Shown piece after piece: positions 1 to 11,394 of a stretch of DNA of 64,000 nucleotides. Below the pieces are notes generated by a model. The model saw nothing but the letters and a program-made list of their open reading frames with translations. It was not told the DNA's origin and ran no database searches. The stretch lies in NCBI GenBank assembly GCA_016271365.2, contig CM057451.1:369603501-369667500 (forward strand), read 5' to 3'. Source of the stretch: Neoceratodus forsteri. Taxonomy: Eukaryota > Chordata > Ceratodontiformes > Ceratodontidae. The position numbers and the translations under genes were made by a program. Within the stretch, counting starts at the first letter, position 1. Each line of letters starts with the position of its first letter.

Positions 1-346
1 TTCTGTTTAAAAAAAAAATAAATTTCATTTGTGTAATTACTTGTTAGGATTCTGTACTACCCCTACTCTGCACAACAGTGAAAAAGAGTAGATTTCATTT
101 TGTTGTTCTCTTAATCTTAAACCATCATTGTAACAGCTTGGCTAGCATACCCAATTATGTAGCTCCGGTTTGCAAAAAAAAAAAAGAAAGAAAAAGTGAT
201 ATGAATAATTCCAGGAACTTCTCTCCGGTTTGTTTAAAGAAAAGTAGTGAATCCAATTTAAACAACTCCCACTCCCCCACACTGCTTGAATCCTTCCCCA
301 TTTGTGTCTGTTTAAAATCTTGACTCTCTCCCCTTTCTCTCCACAG
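1..346. other. AT-rich sequence, no gene recognised
   Basis: Low-complexity A- and T-rich DNA with several A-runs. It ends in a pyrimidine-rich stretch (about 321-343) followed by CACAG, which looks like a splice acceptor for the segment that follows. Nothing else is recognisable. Confidence 0.4.
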
Positions 347-513
347 TGGTCATTGGTGTGGTCGAGAAGGCCCAGAAGTTAAACCCTGCCCTCCCCAGAG
401 CTGCTGGACCATCTGCCAGGTACGATTCAGACTTTGCATCTCGGCAGCCCCCGCATCTGCCAATTGCTGCTGTGGAGTTGTGGCCCGCCGACGCTCATGC
501 GTTGGCTACCTAA
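347..513 (+). CDS. Candidate terminal coding exon of an unrecognised gene, or a retrotransposed remnant
   Basis: A pyrimidine tract and CAG end at 346. From there one frame stays open for 55 codons to TAA at 511-513, starting VVIGVVEKAQKLNPALPRAA. An ATTAAA-like polyadenylation signal follows near 574-582. This arrangement (acceptor, open frame, stop, short 3'UTR) is what a last exon looks like. A CAG/GTACG donor-like site at about 418-423 could instead end a 73-bp internal exon. I do not recognise the protein and no other exon is visible in the window. It could equally be the 5' flank of the L2 that follows, or chance. Confidence 0.25.
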
Positions 514-1009
514 TTCACCACCTCCTCAACAACATCACCCTTGGTCGACAACTCTTTATATAGTACAGCTCATTGATTAAAAACACTCGGAACTCCCACT
601 AGCAGATTAAAGTTGTTCTCCACTAGAGGTCGCACACACACATCCTCCATTAACTTGCAGCACCAAATTCCTGAAAAAATAAATAAATGGATCTCACTCT
701 TCCATACTGGCTACAAGACTGCATGCTTCCCACAGCAGCCCCTCGCATCATGACACTCCATCCCATCGCCCTCCTTATCCTATTTTTACCCTCTGTGACC
801 CTACCCCCCCTCCATCTACCATGTGCCCCTGGACTGCCAACAACTAGCCAACCCCATGCCTCCCAGCACACACAGCTCTATCACTACCACCAGCCACCTC
901 CTGCAACCCATCACCCATAATCACTCCTGGACTCCTGTACCCTCCATACTGCCCCCCAGTTTTCATGCTGGTCTGATCGCGCTAAAATTCCTCCCTCAAA
1001 CTACCTCAG
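514..1009 (+). other. Unassigned C-rich sequence upstream of L2-A
   Basis: A C-rich, proline- and leucine-coding stretch. It may be the degraded 5' region of the L2 element that follows, since L2 5' regions often code short hydrophobic, proline-rich peptides, but no endonuclease motif can be read. No other feature is seen. Confidence 0.3.
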
Positions 1010-3745
1010 CAAATCCTACTCAGTCTCCTTCCCCGACAGTAAGTCCAAGCTAGCCCGGACAAAGCTTCCCCAACAAATGACCTGGCAAACATAGACTGGT
1101 CTGCCATCTTGTGTGCCTCCTCCATAGACTCTGCACTGGCATTTTTCAAGACCAAGTTCCTCTCGATCTGGGACACCTAAACCCCCCTCAGATGTACCTG
1201 GGTACAGGGGGGCTCACCTACCCTTGATCTCTGCTGAGGTCATGGCCAGTCTCCAAGACAGGGATCAGGCCTGGAGGGCCCATAAAGCTACCAGCTCTCA
1301 CTTGGACTATCAGAAATACTGTGCCCTTAGAAATGCATGCACTAGGCAAATCTGCCAGGCAAAAGTAAATTATTTCCGATCCACCTTCCTCTCAAATATA
1401 AATCAACTCACCAAATTTTCCAAAGTCATTCAATCCCTCTTCTTCCCTCCATGCCAACCCCCCCCCCATCATTAACACTGGGAACACTATTGTTGAGGAC
1501 CCTCTAGCAGTAGCCGCAGAGTTCAACTCCTTCTTCACAAACTGTACTGTGTCACTGCTGTCCTCTCTCCCCACTCCACATCAGCCCATCCCATCCCATC
1601 CCACCCCACCATGATCTGCCCATGCCATTGCAAATGCTTTTGCATTCCAACCTGTTACCCCTGCTGATGTGTAGAACGCCCTCCTTAAGATAAATCCATC
1701 CAAAGGCAAATGCCCCTCTGGGTTGGATGCTAAAATGCTCATCCTGTCTGCCCCAGCCATTGCCTCCCCACTGGCCTCTCTTTTCAATCTGTCCTTCTCT
1801 CTAGCTTCTATCCCATCCAAATGGAAGCACGCTACAGTCATACCTCTCCCGGAAAATGGCGACCTCTCCCTCCCAGGTAACTACTGCCCTATTTCTCTTC
1901 TCCCCATTCTAGCTAAACTGCAGGAACACCTAGTCCTCTCCCAGCTCTTCTCCTTCCTTGAATCTACATCTTTCTTCACCCCTTTCCAGTCTGGTTTTAG
2001 GAAGTCCCACTCCACTACCACCTCCCTCCTAAAGCTCGCCAATGCCATCCTCACTGGTATGGATCAAGCCCATATTACCTCAGCCATCTTTGTCAACCTT
2101 TTGACACTGTCTTATAACCTCTCCTCTTCATCAAGCTTTCCCTAGCTGGATTTTCCAGCACTGTAACCAATTGGTTCCACTCCTATCTGGTGGGAAAGTC
2201 TCAATCCATCAGGATTGGAAACTCCCATCTCCTCCACTCTCCCCATCTCATCTGGGATCCCCCAAGGCTCAGTCCTAGTGCCAGTACTGTTCTTCGTTTT
2301 GCTAAATGACCTACCTGTGGCCTGCCCACATACATCCATTCACATGTATGCAGATGACACAGTCATGTATACTTCAGGTCCTTCTCCCTCTGATGTAGAA
2401 TCCAGTCTACAGCTAGGCTTCAGTGATGTCCAGCTCAGGTTTCACTCAAATCAACTATTCCTGAACACCAAGAAAACAGTCTCCATGACCTTTGGTACAA
2501 GGCAGTGACTATCTCAGCTCCCCTCCTTACCCACCTTTCACACCCTGGATGGGACAAAGCTGGAGGCTTGCTCCTCCTTTAGATACCTTGGGGTTTGGCT
2601 CGACCAACACCTTGATTTTTCTGTACACATTGAGGCACTCCACAAGAAGCTGCACCCCAAGCTTGGGGCACTGTACTGTAACTGCAGGTGCATCCCGCTA
2701 CCGGCCCAGTGGAGATTGTACAGAAAATGATCTTTGCTATCTTTGACTATGGAGACATACTCTATTGTGCTGCTCCCAAGACTACCCTAACCAGACTGGA
2801 AACCCTTTTCCATTCCTTCTGTCATTTCACCCTTGACTGTCCTCCCAGCACACACCATTGCAACCTCTACTAGAATCTGCACCTCACCTCACCTCATTGC
2901 ATGATAGGAGGCTGTCTCACTGCGCCAGGCTCATGGCCAAGTACTGGACACAGTCCCTGCCCCCATACCTCTCTGGGGCCCTGTCCTCACCCTCACCCTT
3001 CCCCCACCTTTGCACTCCCTCTGAAATTTCGACACCCACTCCCTGAGAGTCCCTCATATGGCCACCACTGCAGGACAGGCAGCTTTCTCCTATCGCATGC
3101 CTAAACTGTGGAATTCCCTTATTCTGGCCATTCTGCAAACCAACTCTGCCCACCAACTAAACTCCCTCCTCAAAGCCCACTTCTGCACCTTCTGTGCATA
3201 CACTTAGATGGCTGGTAACTCAAAAATGCAATTAGTAAACAACGGCTGACCCCACTGTCAGCGTGCAGCTATGGTCCAGCAGTTAACTGGCTATCTCACA
3301 CCTCCAGGCTAAATCCCAATTATACACGTTTGATGGCCATTGTTGTAACCACATTCCTGATGTATATGCGCTGTACCTAGTCATTTTAGTGGTTGTGTAC
3401 CTGCTGTGTTGTTATATTTTGTGTTGCCCCCCCCCAGCTCTTTCATCTGACTGTATCCTAACAGTATTGTTTTCCACAATGTAACAGACTGCCTGTATCA
3501 AATTCTCCGGCTGTACCTCTGTACATAATGTGCCTTGTACTCATGCATTACCGATGTATTTATACTCTGCATTGACTCCCCTGCTTCCCACCCACATTCT
3601 GTACATATTGTGTTTCGTAATCATGCATTTCTGTGAGGTATTATGCTCTGTGTTATCTCCCTTTCTCCCCCACCCCCCAGGACGCGTCTGGAATTGAGTG
3701 GTAGTCTGCTCAGTACGCCTTCTTGGTAAAAAATAAATAAATAAA
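1010..3745 (+). mobile_element. L2-clade LINE (L2-A), 5'-truncated and broken
   Basis: A non-LTR retrotransposon relic on the plus strand. The endonuclease is missing or unreadable. The linker before the reverse transcriptase is recognisable at 1224-1440 (RDQAWRAHK, LRNACTRQICQAKVNYF). Reverse transcriptase follows at about 1690-2510 and a degraded C-terminal region at 2520-3210. An A-rich tail with short AAAT repeats at 3728-3746 marks the 3' end. The YADDTVMYTSG active-site region and the GIPQGSVL motif are L2-like rather than CR1-like (CR1 has FADDTK). Several frameshifts and stops make it dead. Confidence 0.8.
1723..2508 (+). pseudogene. L2-A reverse transcriptase, frameshifted
   Basis: This is the reverse transcriptase core of L2-A, which would copy the element's RNA at a nicked target. 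Finger and palm motifs are visible: ITSAIFVNL (the degraded first catalytic aspartate region, where DLS/DFS is normal), GIPQGSVLVPVLFFVLLNDLP at about 2254-2316, and the catalytic YADD at 2347-2358. The first segment (1723-2145) and the second (2215-2508) are in different frames, and a stop interrupts the region between them. The first catalytic aspartate lies in the disrupted stretch, so no enzyme could be made. Assignment to the L2 clade rests on motif flavour. Confidence 0.75.
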
Positions 3746-3794
3746 GGTCAAAGACCATCTGTGTGACATTAAGAAAGAGTTGCTTAGAGTGGAA

Positions 3795-4073
3795 CTAGCA
3801 CTGGACAGAGTAAAAGTCACACTGCAGTGATGATTCCTGCTTTGGGACCAAGGTTCCAGAGAAAAAGATTACAGTGTCATCTTCACACATATGGATATGC
3901 AAGGAATCACAGACTGAAGGGAGGTTATTTAGAAAAACAGAGAAGTAGATGGGGCCTGCAATATAGCCCTGTAGGACTTCAGATCCGATGGGGGATAAGG
4001 TGTTGTGTAAGCAATAAGACATTATAGGGTATTGGTTACGTAAGCAATAACACATGACATGGTGTGTGGTCAC
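3795..4073 (-). pseudogene. L2-type reverse transcriptase fragment, antisense
   Basis: Read on the minus strand, an open 92-codon frame contains a degraded palm region: IGSEVLQGYIAGPIYFSVFLNNLPS (from a GVPQGSILGP ancestor), then HMCEDDTVIFFSGT, where CEDD replaces YADD. This fragment points away from L2-A and is an independent insertion. It ends close to L2-A's tail. The active-site substitution makes it non-functional. Confidence 0.65.
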
Positions 4074-4280
4074 TGGGTAATTACCACATGCCCCCTAATC
4101 CATGGGTAGGAGGAACAACACGTTAGCCGAGTGCCCTTAAACCCCAGAGTGGGGTGGCGTGCAGTAATTAAAAAAAAAAAACACGTAAGCCCTAAGGTGT
4201 GTTATTGCGTTTATAAAATGGCACCAAAGTAACAAAAAACACAAGACTAAATAAATCGATATATTAAGAATAAATAAGGG

Positions 4281-4437
4281 ATATGCAATGGAAAGGAGTG
4301 GCATGCATGATTTATCTGCACAAGAGCAGTTTGACCTCGAATAACCTCACGAGTGGTGTTAGCGATGAGCGAGGTGTCCAAGGTCAAACTGCTCAAGTGC
4401 AGATAAATCATGTATGCCTCTCCTTTCCATTGCATAT
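4281..4437. mobile_element. Palindromic foldback MITE, 157 bp
   Basis: Two arms of about 58 bp are near-perfect reverse complements, from ATATGCAATGGAAAGG on the left to CCTTTCCATTGCATAT on the right, with a loop of about 40 bp. This structure is typical of a non-autonomous DNA transposon that can fold into one hairpin. No coding capacity; the parent family is not identified. Confidence 0.75.
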
Positions 4438-5219
4438 TTCACTTATGCAATAGGGATTGAGTGTTTTGGATGCATTTTATTTCTTTTTATTATAGTTTTA
4501 GTTTTGTTTTTTTATAAAGTTTCTGGGATTATTTTGTGTGTTCCTGCTCTAGATTGGGGTGGTTGCTATGGTCACTACTATGGTTGCTGCGAAAGTGTCA
4601 TCCGTGATGTAAAGGCAAGGTTTTGATTGGTTGTTTACACTATGTGGGCAGGCTGGAGAGTTTTGGACACATGGCTGCTGTAGTTCTTGCTTATCAAGGG
4701 TTGCAGAGAGACAGTTGCTCTGGTGATTTTTGTTTTGTTACTTTTTTCCCATTAATTTCTTTGTGTCTGTGTTTTTTTATTGTAAAATATTTATCTGGTT
4801 GACTCTGTCTTATCGGGATGTTCCTGCTGCCACTGCTGAGGGAGCAGAGAAGTGAGGTGATGTGTGTGGGTGAAGAGAAGAGCAGACAGCAGCAGCGAGC
4901 CCAGCAAGAAGCGGACAGTGTTTTTTCTAGAGGTCAGTTGCTAGCTGTGGGTTTCTTGTGTTATCACTTGTTGCGCAGTTTTCACTTATTGAGTGGACAG
5001 CAATTTTTTGTCCTCAGGTCAGTGGCTGGATTTGCGTTTAGTTTTTGGGGAGTAATTTGTGCTTGAAAAGCTCCTTTTGCAAACTGCAGACAGGAGTGAT
5101 ACAGAAGTCATGGACTTGTAAGCAAGCGGGTGGGGGCACAGGGAAAGATTGCAGCATAGTGTTTCAGTTTGTATATAAAGAAAGATGAATTATTTGTATA
5201 CTTTCCCTTGTGTGTGTGT
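4438..5219. other. Unassigned T-rich sequence
   Basis: T-rich DNA. A segment at 4820-4920 (rich in CAG/AGC and GAAGAG) has the look of a 5'UTR-like exon, but no convincing frame or splice sites are seen. No repeat family is recognised. Confidence 0.3.
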
Positions 5220-5479
5220 TTTTTATGTTTGCTTGCATGCATGTGCGAGAAACATAATGCCATCATTCGAGTTTTCCAGAGGTGTGTCAGCCTCTTCCAA
5301 TTCAGTCAGTGTGTTTGCAAGTGCTGTCGCAGTGCTCCAATCACTGCTCCAGCTGTCTATGACAGCAGTTGAAAATGCAGTGGCATACAGTTGAAAGGGA
5401 GAGCTCCGCTTCAGTGAGCAGAGCTCCCCCCTTCAACATGCATGCATGCATATTGCGTGCTCACGTACCCTCAGCACAT

Positions 5480-5790
5480 ACTGTGGCAGCCGACGGGGTG
5501 CCCAATGCCCCGTCGGCCCACACTGCCTCCCCAAAAAGCTTTCCAGGTGCCACGCTGGGCGCCCACCCCAGCATGGCACACGTCCAGTATGGTCAACAGG
5601 GGTGTCCAATCCTGCCGGCTCCAGCCCCCAAACAGCCTACGAGCTGCTAATCCGGCCAGAGCCCACCCCAGCGTGCACTGAAGTCCCAGATGATCGACGG
5701 GGTGCCCAATCCTGCCTGGGCTCCAGCCCCCAAAACAGTTTTTCTAGCTGCCACGCTGGGAGCCTACCCCAGCATGGCAAACATCCCCAT
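5480..5790 (+). repeat. GC-rich minisatellite inside repeat copy A
   Basis: About three imperfect units of roughly 100 bp. Each contains GACGGGGTGCCCAAT-like and CCAGCCCCCAAA-like cores alternating with CACGCTGGGNGCCCACCCC-like cores. The matching stretch in copy B is about 49960-50235. Base composition is far richer in G+C than the surrounding AT-rich units. Confidence 0.65.
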
Positions 5791-6089
5791 CGCCTTCCTT
5801 AAAAAAAAAAACCCTGTAAAAGAAAACGTTCCTCGGCATTCTCCCAGCCCACCAGTGCCCACCCACTGTGCACCCTGCCTCCCCACACCATCCCTCACCC
5901 CATTCTTACCTCCGGAGTCTGGCGTGACAATCTTCGGTGGACCGGGAACACGTCTGCACTCTTCAAAGCCGACCGCGAACTGAGGAAATGCCGGTAAGCT
6001 GTGTAATGTAATACTGTAGATAGGGTTTTTTCAACTTTGCTGCATATCTTGGGCATTTTTTGGAATTTTTGCACCAGATTTTCAAAATG

Positions 6090-7660
6090 GGGTTTTTGGG
6101 ACCCCTTCTCATGAATGCTGTCACTGTCATGGCGTTAATTGGGCGAAGGGTGATTTACGCAGTCACACGCAAAATCATCTTTCAGGACCGATTAATGAAA
6201 TGACACTGCCAGTGTTCATAAGGTGGGCTCTCAAAAGCCTATTTTGAAAATTTGTGGAACAATTCCAAAAATGACTGTTTTATGAGCGCAGCATTGCGCA
6301 GTTCCTACGCACCGAAGTTCGCAAATTTTCAATATTTCACTCAAGATTTTCAACATTGCCATTTTACCACACCTCCTTATGAGCAGTACAGCTGTCATTT
6401 TCAAATCTACTCACCCAAAACATGTTTCGCCCTTATAGGCGCACAATGGCGCGATCGGTGTGTGAATCTGGGTGAAAATATTGAAAATTTGCGAACTTCT
6501 GACTCTTAGGAACCTGCAACGCACGTCAGAAGTTCGTGAATTTTCAATATTTTCATCCAGATTTTCAACATTTTCATTTTACCACACCTCCTTATGAGCA
6601 GTACAGCTGTCATGTTTCACATCTCCCACAATGTGTTTCTGCCCATGTAGCGCACAATGGTGCAGTCGATGTGTGAAATCAATGTATGGGACACATTAAG
6701 AAAATCACAGTGACACTGGTCATGAGCAGAGGTGTTAAAATGGCTATGTTGAAAATTTGGTGAAAAAATTCCCAAAAATGACTGTTTTAGGAGCGCACGT
6801 TGCGCAGTTCCTACGCACGCTGGCAAGTTCGCAGATTTGTAATATTTGCACACCAGATTTTCAACAGTGCCATTTTACCGCACTTCCTTATGAGCAGTAC
6901 AGCTACCATTTTTCACATCTCACCCAAAATGTGTTTCCGCACATGTAGCGCACAATGGTATAGTCAGTGTGCGAAAACAATGTTTGGGACAGATTAAGAA
7001 TATCACAGTGACACTGGTCATGAGCAGAGGTCTTAAAATGGCTATGCTGAAAATTTGGTGACAAAACTCTATAAAATGACTGTGTTATGAGTGAGCATTG
7101 CGCAGTTTCCAGGCACCCTCGTAAGTTCATGAATTTGTAATATTTTCAGTCCAGATTTTCACCAGTGGCATTTTTCCACACCTCCTTATGAATAGTACAG
7201 CTGTCATTTTCCACAACATGGCCAAAATGTGTTTTTACACTTTCAGCGCAGAAATGCGTGGTCGCTGTGGGAAATCATTGTTCAGGACAGATAAAGAAAA
7301 TCACACTGACACTGTTCATGATCGGAGGTCCCAAAATGCCTGTGTTAACAATCTGCTGTAAAAACCCCAAACTAGTTACATTACGGGTGTGCGTTGCACA
7401 GTTTCTACGCACGCTCGTGACTTCACCAGTTTTTTTAATATTTTCATAGCAGATTTTCAACATTGCCATTTTTTACACCTCCCCATGAACAGTACCGCTG
7501 TCATTTTTCACATCCTGTTCAGAATGTGTTTTTGCACCTGTGGTGCCAAATGCCGTAGTCTCTGTGCAAAAGTAGTTTTCGGCTAACAAACTGATATTGC
7601 CACTGTTCATGAGGTGGGGGTCACAAAAAAACCATGTTGAAAAATTTGGAGTGAAAATAC
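6090..7660 (+). repeat. Tandem array of ~295-bp units inside repeat copy A
   Basis: The phrase CCTTATGAGCAGTACAGCT recurs near 6370, 6590, 6888, 7182 and 7478 (the later ones slightly changed), and GACACTGGTCATGAGCAGAGGT-like phrases recur near 6714, 7011 and 7310. Spacing is about 294-298 bp except the first interval, which is about 75 bp shorter. Each unit also contains short inverted motifs (an ATGAGCAG phrase and its complement-like partner). Roughly five to six units, diverged from each other. The same array lies in copy B. Confidence 0.7.
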
Positions 7661-8256
7661 CAATGAATGCCTGAGGTGTTAGGGTTTCCGACCATAATGC
7701 CCCACCCTGTAGAGAATGACAGGCATCAGGGGTGTGACTTGGGATTCTTGCCTGTAATGCTCATACCATTCCACCCCCACCCACACCCTGCAGCCAGTGA
7801 GAAGCATCAAGGTGTGCCTCGGACTCTTTGGCCCCAAACTTCACCCCATTCTCCTATACCGCACCCATCTCACCGTATTTCCTGATGGAATGGGGTGCGC
7901 ATAAGGGCCATAGACCCCAAGGCACACCGTGACACTTGTCAATGTCTGCAGGGTAGGGTCTGGTGAAATGGCGTGGTCATTATGCCTGACAACCCAAAGG
8001 CACACCCCAATGCCTGTCACTGTCTGCAGGGTGGTGGTGGGGTTGGTTCAGTTCAATACTTCGCTGCCATTCCTATTATGCAGCTCTGTAACTTCTACAC
8101 TACCAATGCCAATGCCAGCAAGCAAACATTCGGCATTGACAAATGCTTGTTTTTTCCCACTGTGATATAGTCAGTAAAAGTAGGCAGTTGGAGCTCAGGG
8201 GAATGCAACTAAAAGTTTGTGAAAGAAGTGCCGGGGAGGGGGGAATGATTGATGGC

Positions 8257-8333
8257 AGAGTGTTGAATAAACGGTGGTTGACTGACATTAGGGTGTTGGA
8301 TAAATCTTAGAGCCACCGTTTATTCAACACCAG
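8257..8333. repeat. Short inverted repeat (hairpin) beside repeat copy A
   Basis: GTGTTGAATAAACGGTGG near 8259-8277 is matched by CCACCGTTTATTCAACAC near 8313-8330, separated by about 36 bp. Probably the remains of a small foldback element. It is not part of the block shared with copy B. Confidence 0.6.
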
Positions 8334-8586
8334 TGAGAATAAATTAATTTATTTAATGGTTTATCCAGTCACACCTATTGCATAAACAAATCTTCATCAT
8401 TGGTAAATCGGTTCTCACACCAAATAGCTAGGATTGCCCTATCAAAGATGTCAAATTGTCTAGCAAGTAAGCCACTCGTTGTTAGTTGAACCTTTTTTTT
8501 CCAACTGTCACAGTTACTGAGAATTCCAAAGTAGTGCAGTTCCAAGACTTGCAAGGCACTTTCCTAACCCATGCGGTTATTGATAG

Positions 8587-9050
8587 AAACATAGAAACAT
8601 AGAAGTTGACGGCAGATAAGCACCGCAAGGCCCATCCAGTCTGCCCATTTCTTTTTCTACCTTATAAATGTGCCATCGGCCTTTGCTCTGTCAGTGGCCT
8701 ATCTATTCATGGTCATTTGTATTGCTCCCTTATGCCTATCCCATGCCTGTTTGAAGCCCTGCACTGTATTCATAGCCACCACTTCTTGTGGTAAGCCATT
8801 CCATGCATCCACCACCCTTTCTGTGAAAAATAATTTCCTCACATTCCCCCTTAATCGGCCCCCCTCTAATCTCATGCTGTGTCCTCTTGTCCTGCTATTT
8901 TTCTTATATTTAAACATGTTAGTCTCTGTCACCTTGTTAATGCCCTTAAGGTGTTTGAATGCCTCGATCATATCACCTCTCTCCCTCCTTTGCTCAAGGG
9001 TATACATATTGAGCTCTGTTAATCTGTCCTCATATGTCTTCTGATGTAGT
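8587..9050 (-). mobile_element. CR1 LINE 3' end, antisense
   Basis: The plus strand starts with GAAACATAGAAACATAG, the complement of the element's 3' tip. On the minus strand, 102 codons (9007-8699) read the CR1 reverse transcriptase C-terminal tail: YTLEQRRERGDMIEAFKHLKGINK, then LFFTERVVDAWNGLPQEVV. This is a 5'-truncated copy of about 460 bp, as is usual for CR1. The frame of the tail is intact but there is no catalytic domain. Confidence 0.85.
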
Positions 9051-10429
9051 CACTTACCTGATCACTTACTGCACAGGTCTGGGCAGCTACTGACCATTCA
9101 GATCACTGGATATATTTTTTTCTCTGCTTTATAACTAAGCACTAATGCATGTCTGGGGGCTAGTTGCATGAAAGAGTTAAGTCCATGTTTCAGACATGTT
9201 TGTAATATTACAAAAGCAAGACAGGCTTAAAAGATTTAAGTCTGTTGCACAAAAATTGTCTTACATTCTATTGGTCTTATTTAGATTCTTTCATTTAAAT
9301 AAATAAGTCTCCTAGGTACCAGGCTTATTTGTTGTTAGTAGTTGTATGCTGCCATAGTTAATTATAAGAACCATCTTGAGTATGATACATTAAATATACA
9401 CACACATACACACTTCAAACAAAATGTCAAAACTATCCTAATTCACACCATGCATACATTAAAATTCAATGAGTCATGCATTAAGCTTTAATGAATTAGC
9501 TGATTAATTAATGAATTGCCTAAAGTACAGTAATGATACCTGTTATATAAAGGATAGTGTATTGCCAGGACCTTTGGCTAAGTCACATACCTGAGAAAAC
9601 AGAACGAATGCCACCTTCTTTATCCGATGATGTTAAATCAAGAACAGGTGAATTCTCTTGTATGTCTACAAAAATAGATTCTCGTCCATTAAATGGAAGT
9701 GTGAATTAGATTGTGTTTTTCACACATGCAGCTGAAGATAAAGCTAAAGAACCTCTGTGCGCAAGCACTGAGGCAAGGGTTACCCCAAAGGGCATTTGGC
9801 CGGGAAGCCAAGTTTCAAAGAAATACAAAATCACACATGCCTCCACAATGCAAAGCATCATGGGCTACATATGCAAATCACCACAGAATATTATGCTGGT
9901 TCAACTTTAAGCACAAATGCATGGTGCCGAATGGCCTCTCACAGTTTGCAAAGGATGAAGATAAAGCTCTCTACTTAGAGGCCGAGGGTTTTGTGAGGGG
10001 TAGAGACATCTCAGGCTTTGCTATAAAGGTTCAGGGAGGGTGGGTGAAGACATCTAGGGAATCCTCCTGCACACTTTTACTGTGTAGCTGTCATCTTGAC
10101 TAACAGGGTGGCGATACTGGCAGGGTTCCCTCTTAGGTTTACTCTGTTTCTTGGGAGAGACCATGCAGGTGCATCCCCCACCTCCTCCCCACCACTACAG
10201 GGGGGCATGTAGCCCTTTCTACACTCCCGCTGACTCACTTACAAGATGGAGGGTCATGGGGGAGTGGATTTCATGGGCATTTGGGATGTGGCCTTGGTTG
10301 CTACTTCAGAATGGATCCCATTCCTCTTCCATGCCATCTCATATCAGCGGCTTTACACAGACTGGGTATTTATGCGTCCCAGCACATTCATCCACATGGG
10401 TCACTCTCTGGATTCACTCTCCCCATTAA
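9051..10429. other. Unassigned sequence
   Basis: AT-rich to about 9700. The phrase GGGGCTAGTTGCATGAAA (about 9157) and a related GTTGCACAAAAA (about 9244) suggest a small decayed DNA transposon, but the ends cannot be placed. A 130-codon plus-strand frame at 9711-10103 matches nothing I recognise. Confidence 0.3.
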
Positions 10430-10990
10430 AACTTCCTCCTCTCAAGGAAGGGTGTCATGGCTTCAGGTGAGGTGCAAATGGATTCTCAAGGGAGGTGGGT
10501 GATGGAAGTGATCAGTCACTTGGATGGGAGAGTAGTGGTGGTAAACATCCATGCTCCAAATGCCAATTAGGCAGACATTTCCTTTCATCTTAGTCAGGCC
10601 ATATCAGATATCAGATGGGACTTCTGTGCCCCCATTATGATTAAGGGTGATCTAAGGTCGATGGTGTCCATAGACAACCACTCAAGAGCCAGGGTTGCAT
10701 ATTACTTGATGATGTCAGTATAAGATCCATTCGATGTCTGGCTACAAAGGAACCTGACTGTCCACAACTACACCTTTTAATCTCTGTTGTAAGAATTCCA
10801 CAGTAATACTGATTTCTGGCTCACTGATGCTGTAGCAACAGCAGGTGTGGGAAACCCTAGAATTGACTCAATCCTTTTTCCAGGACATGCTCTAATCATC
10901 ATTGACTACTTGCTGGCCAGCACAGGCCCCACCCTCCCCAAGATGGAGGTGCCGTCTTCTCATCTAGGACCCCAAATTCAGGGAGTGGGA
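10430..10990 (+). pseudogene. L1/Tx1-type endonuclease relic
   Basis: Reading across frames, the plus strand gives RWVMEVISHLDGRVVVVNIHAPNAN, then FCAPIMIKGDL where IVGGDFN is expected, then SIDNHSRARVAYYLMMSV, and finally RIDSILFPGHALIIIDYL, which resembles the SRIDYFL...SDH end of L1-group apurinic endonucleases. The order matches the family. Stops and the loss of GDFN and SDH show it is dead. No reverse transcriptase follows. Confidence 0.5.
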
Positions 10991-11394
10991 ATCCAAGGAG
11001 GTGGAACTCTACTTCAGTACCAACTCTTCCCCTCAAGGTCCCAGAGTCCCCCAGTGCCACTGTCAGGTGCTCACTCCCACTCCAACCTGCCAGCTTTCAC
11101 ATCAGTTTGTTTGGTGTTGATGGCTGCTCTTCCTCCTGGTCCTATTATGATGTGGTGGTGGTGAGTGACTGTGGTCAATACTTGTCAGTTGTCATTACAT
11201 CATGTGGTCTGATCATCATGGACAAGCGTCAGTGATAGGAGCCCCTGAGGTGAGTGCTGCAGGTGATGCTGAGTGCACTAACTAGGGTGATGCATTGGAC
11301 TCGAGCCTTATCCTTGAGGTTGTTGCCAGGCTGGAATGATACAGATTTCAATCAGTAGAAGTGCATTGATTTCCTGGTTTCTTTTTGTTATAAA

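Larger units (their letters stand above)
5220..8148 (+). repeat. Complex repeat, copy A of a ~2.8-kb inverted pair
   Basis: This block recurs reverse-complemented at 47853-50531. The two agree from the outer end (TTTTTATGTTTGCTTGC) through a GC-rich minisatellite, a long array of units of about 295 bp and a terminal segment ending GGCATTGACAAATGCTT. Similarity stops abruptly at both ends, so the block is a discrete mobile or duplicated unit. Copy A is about 250 bp longer than copy B. Apparent reading frames shared between the copies reflect shared DNA, since they contain no protein motif. No transposase, terminal motif or clear target duplication is seen. Confidence 0.8.

Noticed and set aside
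4818..5066. An 82-codon frame with an REQRSEV start as a small gene
   Set aside because: No splice sites, motif or composition that separates it from chance.
6090..7660. The regular array looked briefly like a CRISPR
   Set aside because: Units are ~295 bp, diverged and without short identical repeats and unique spacers; this is vertebrate DNA.
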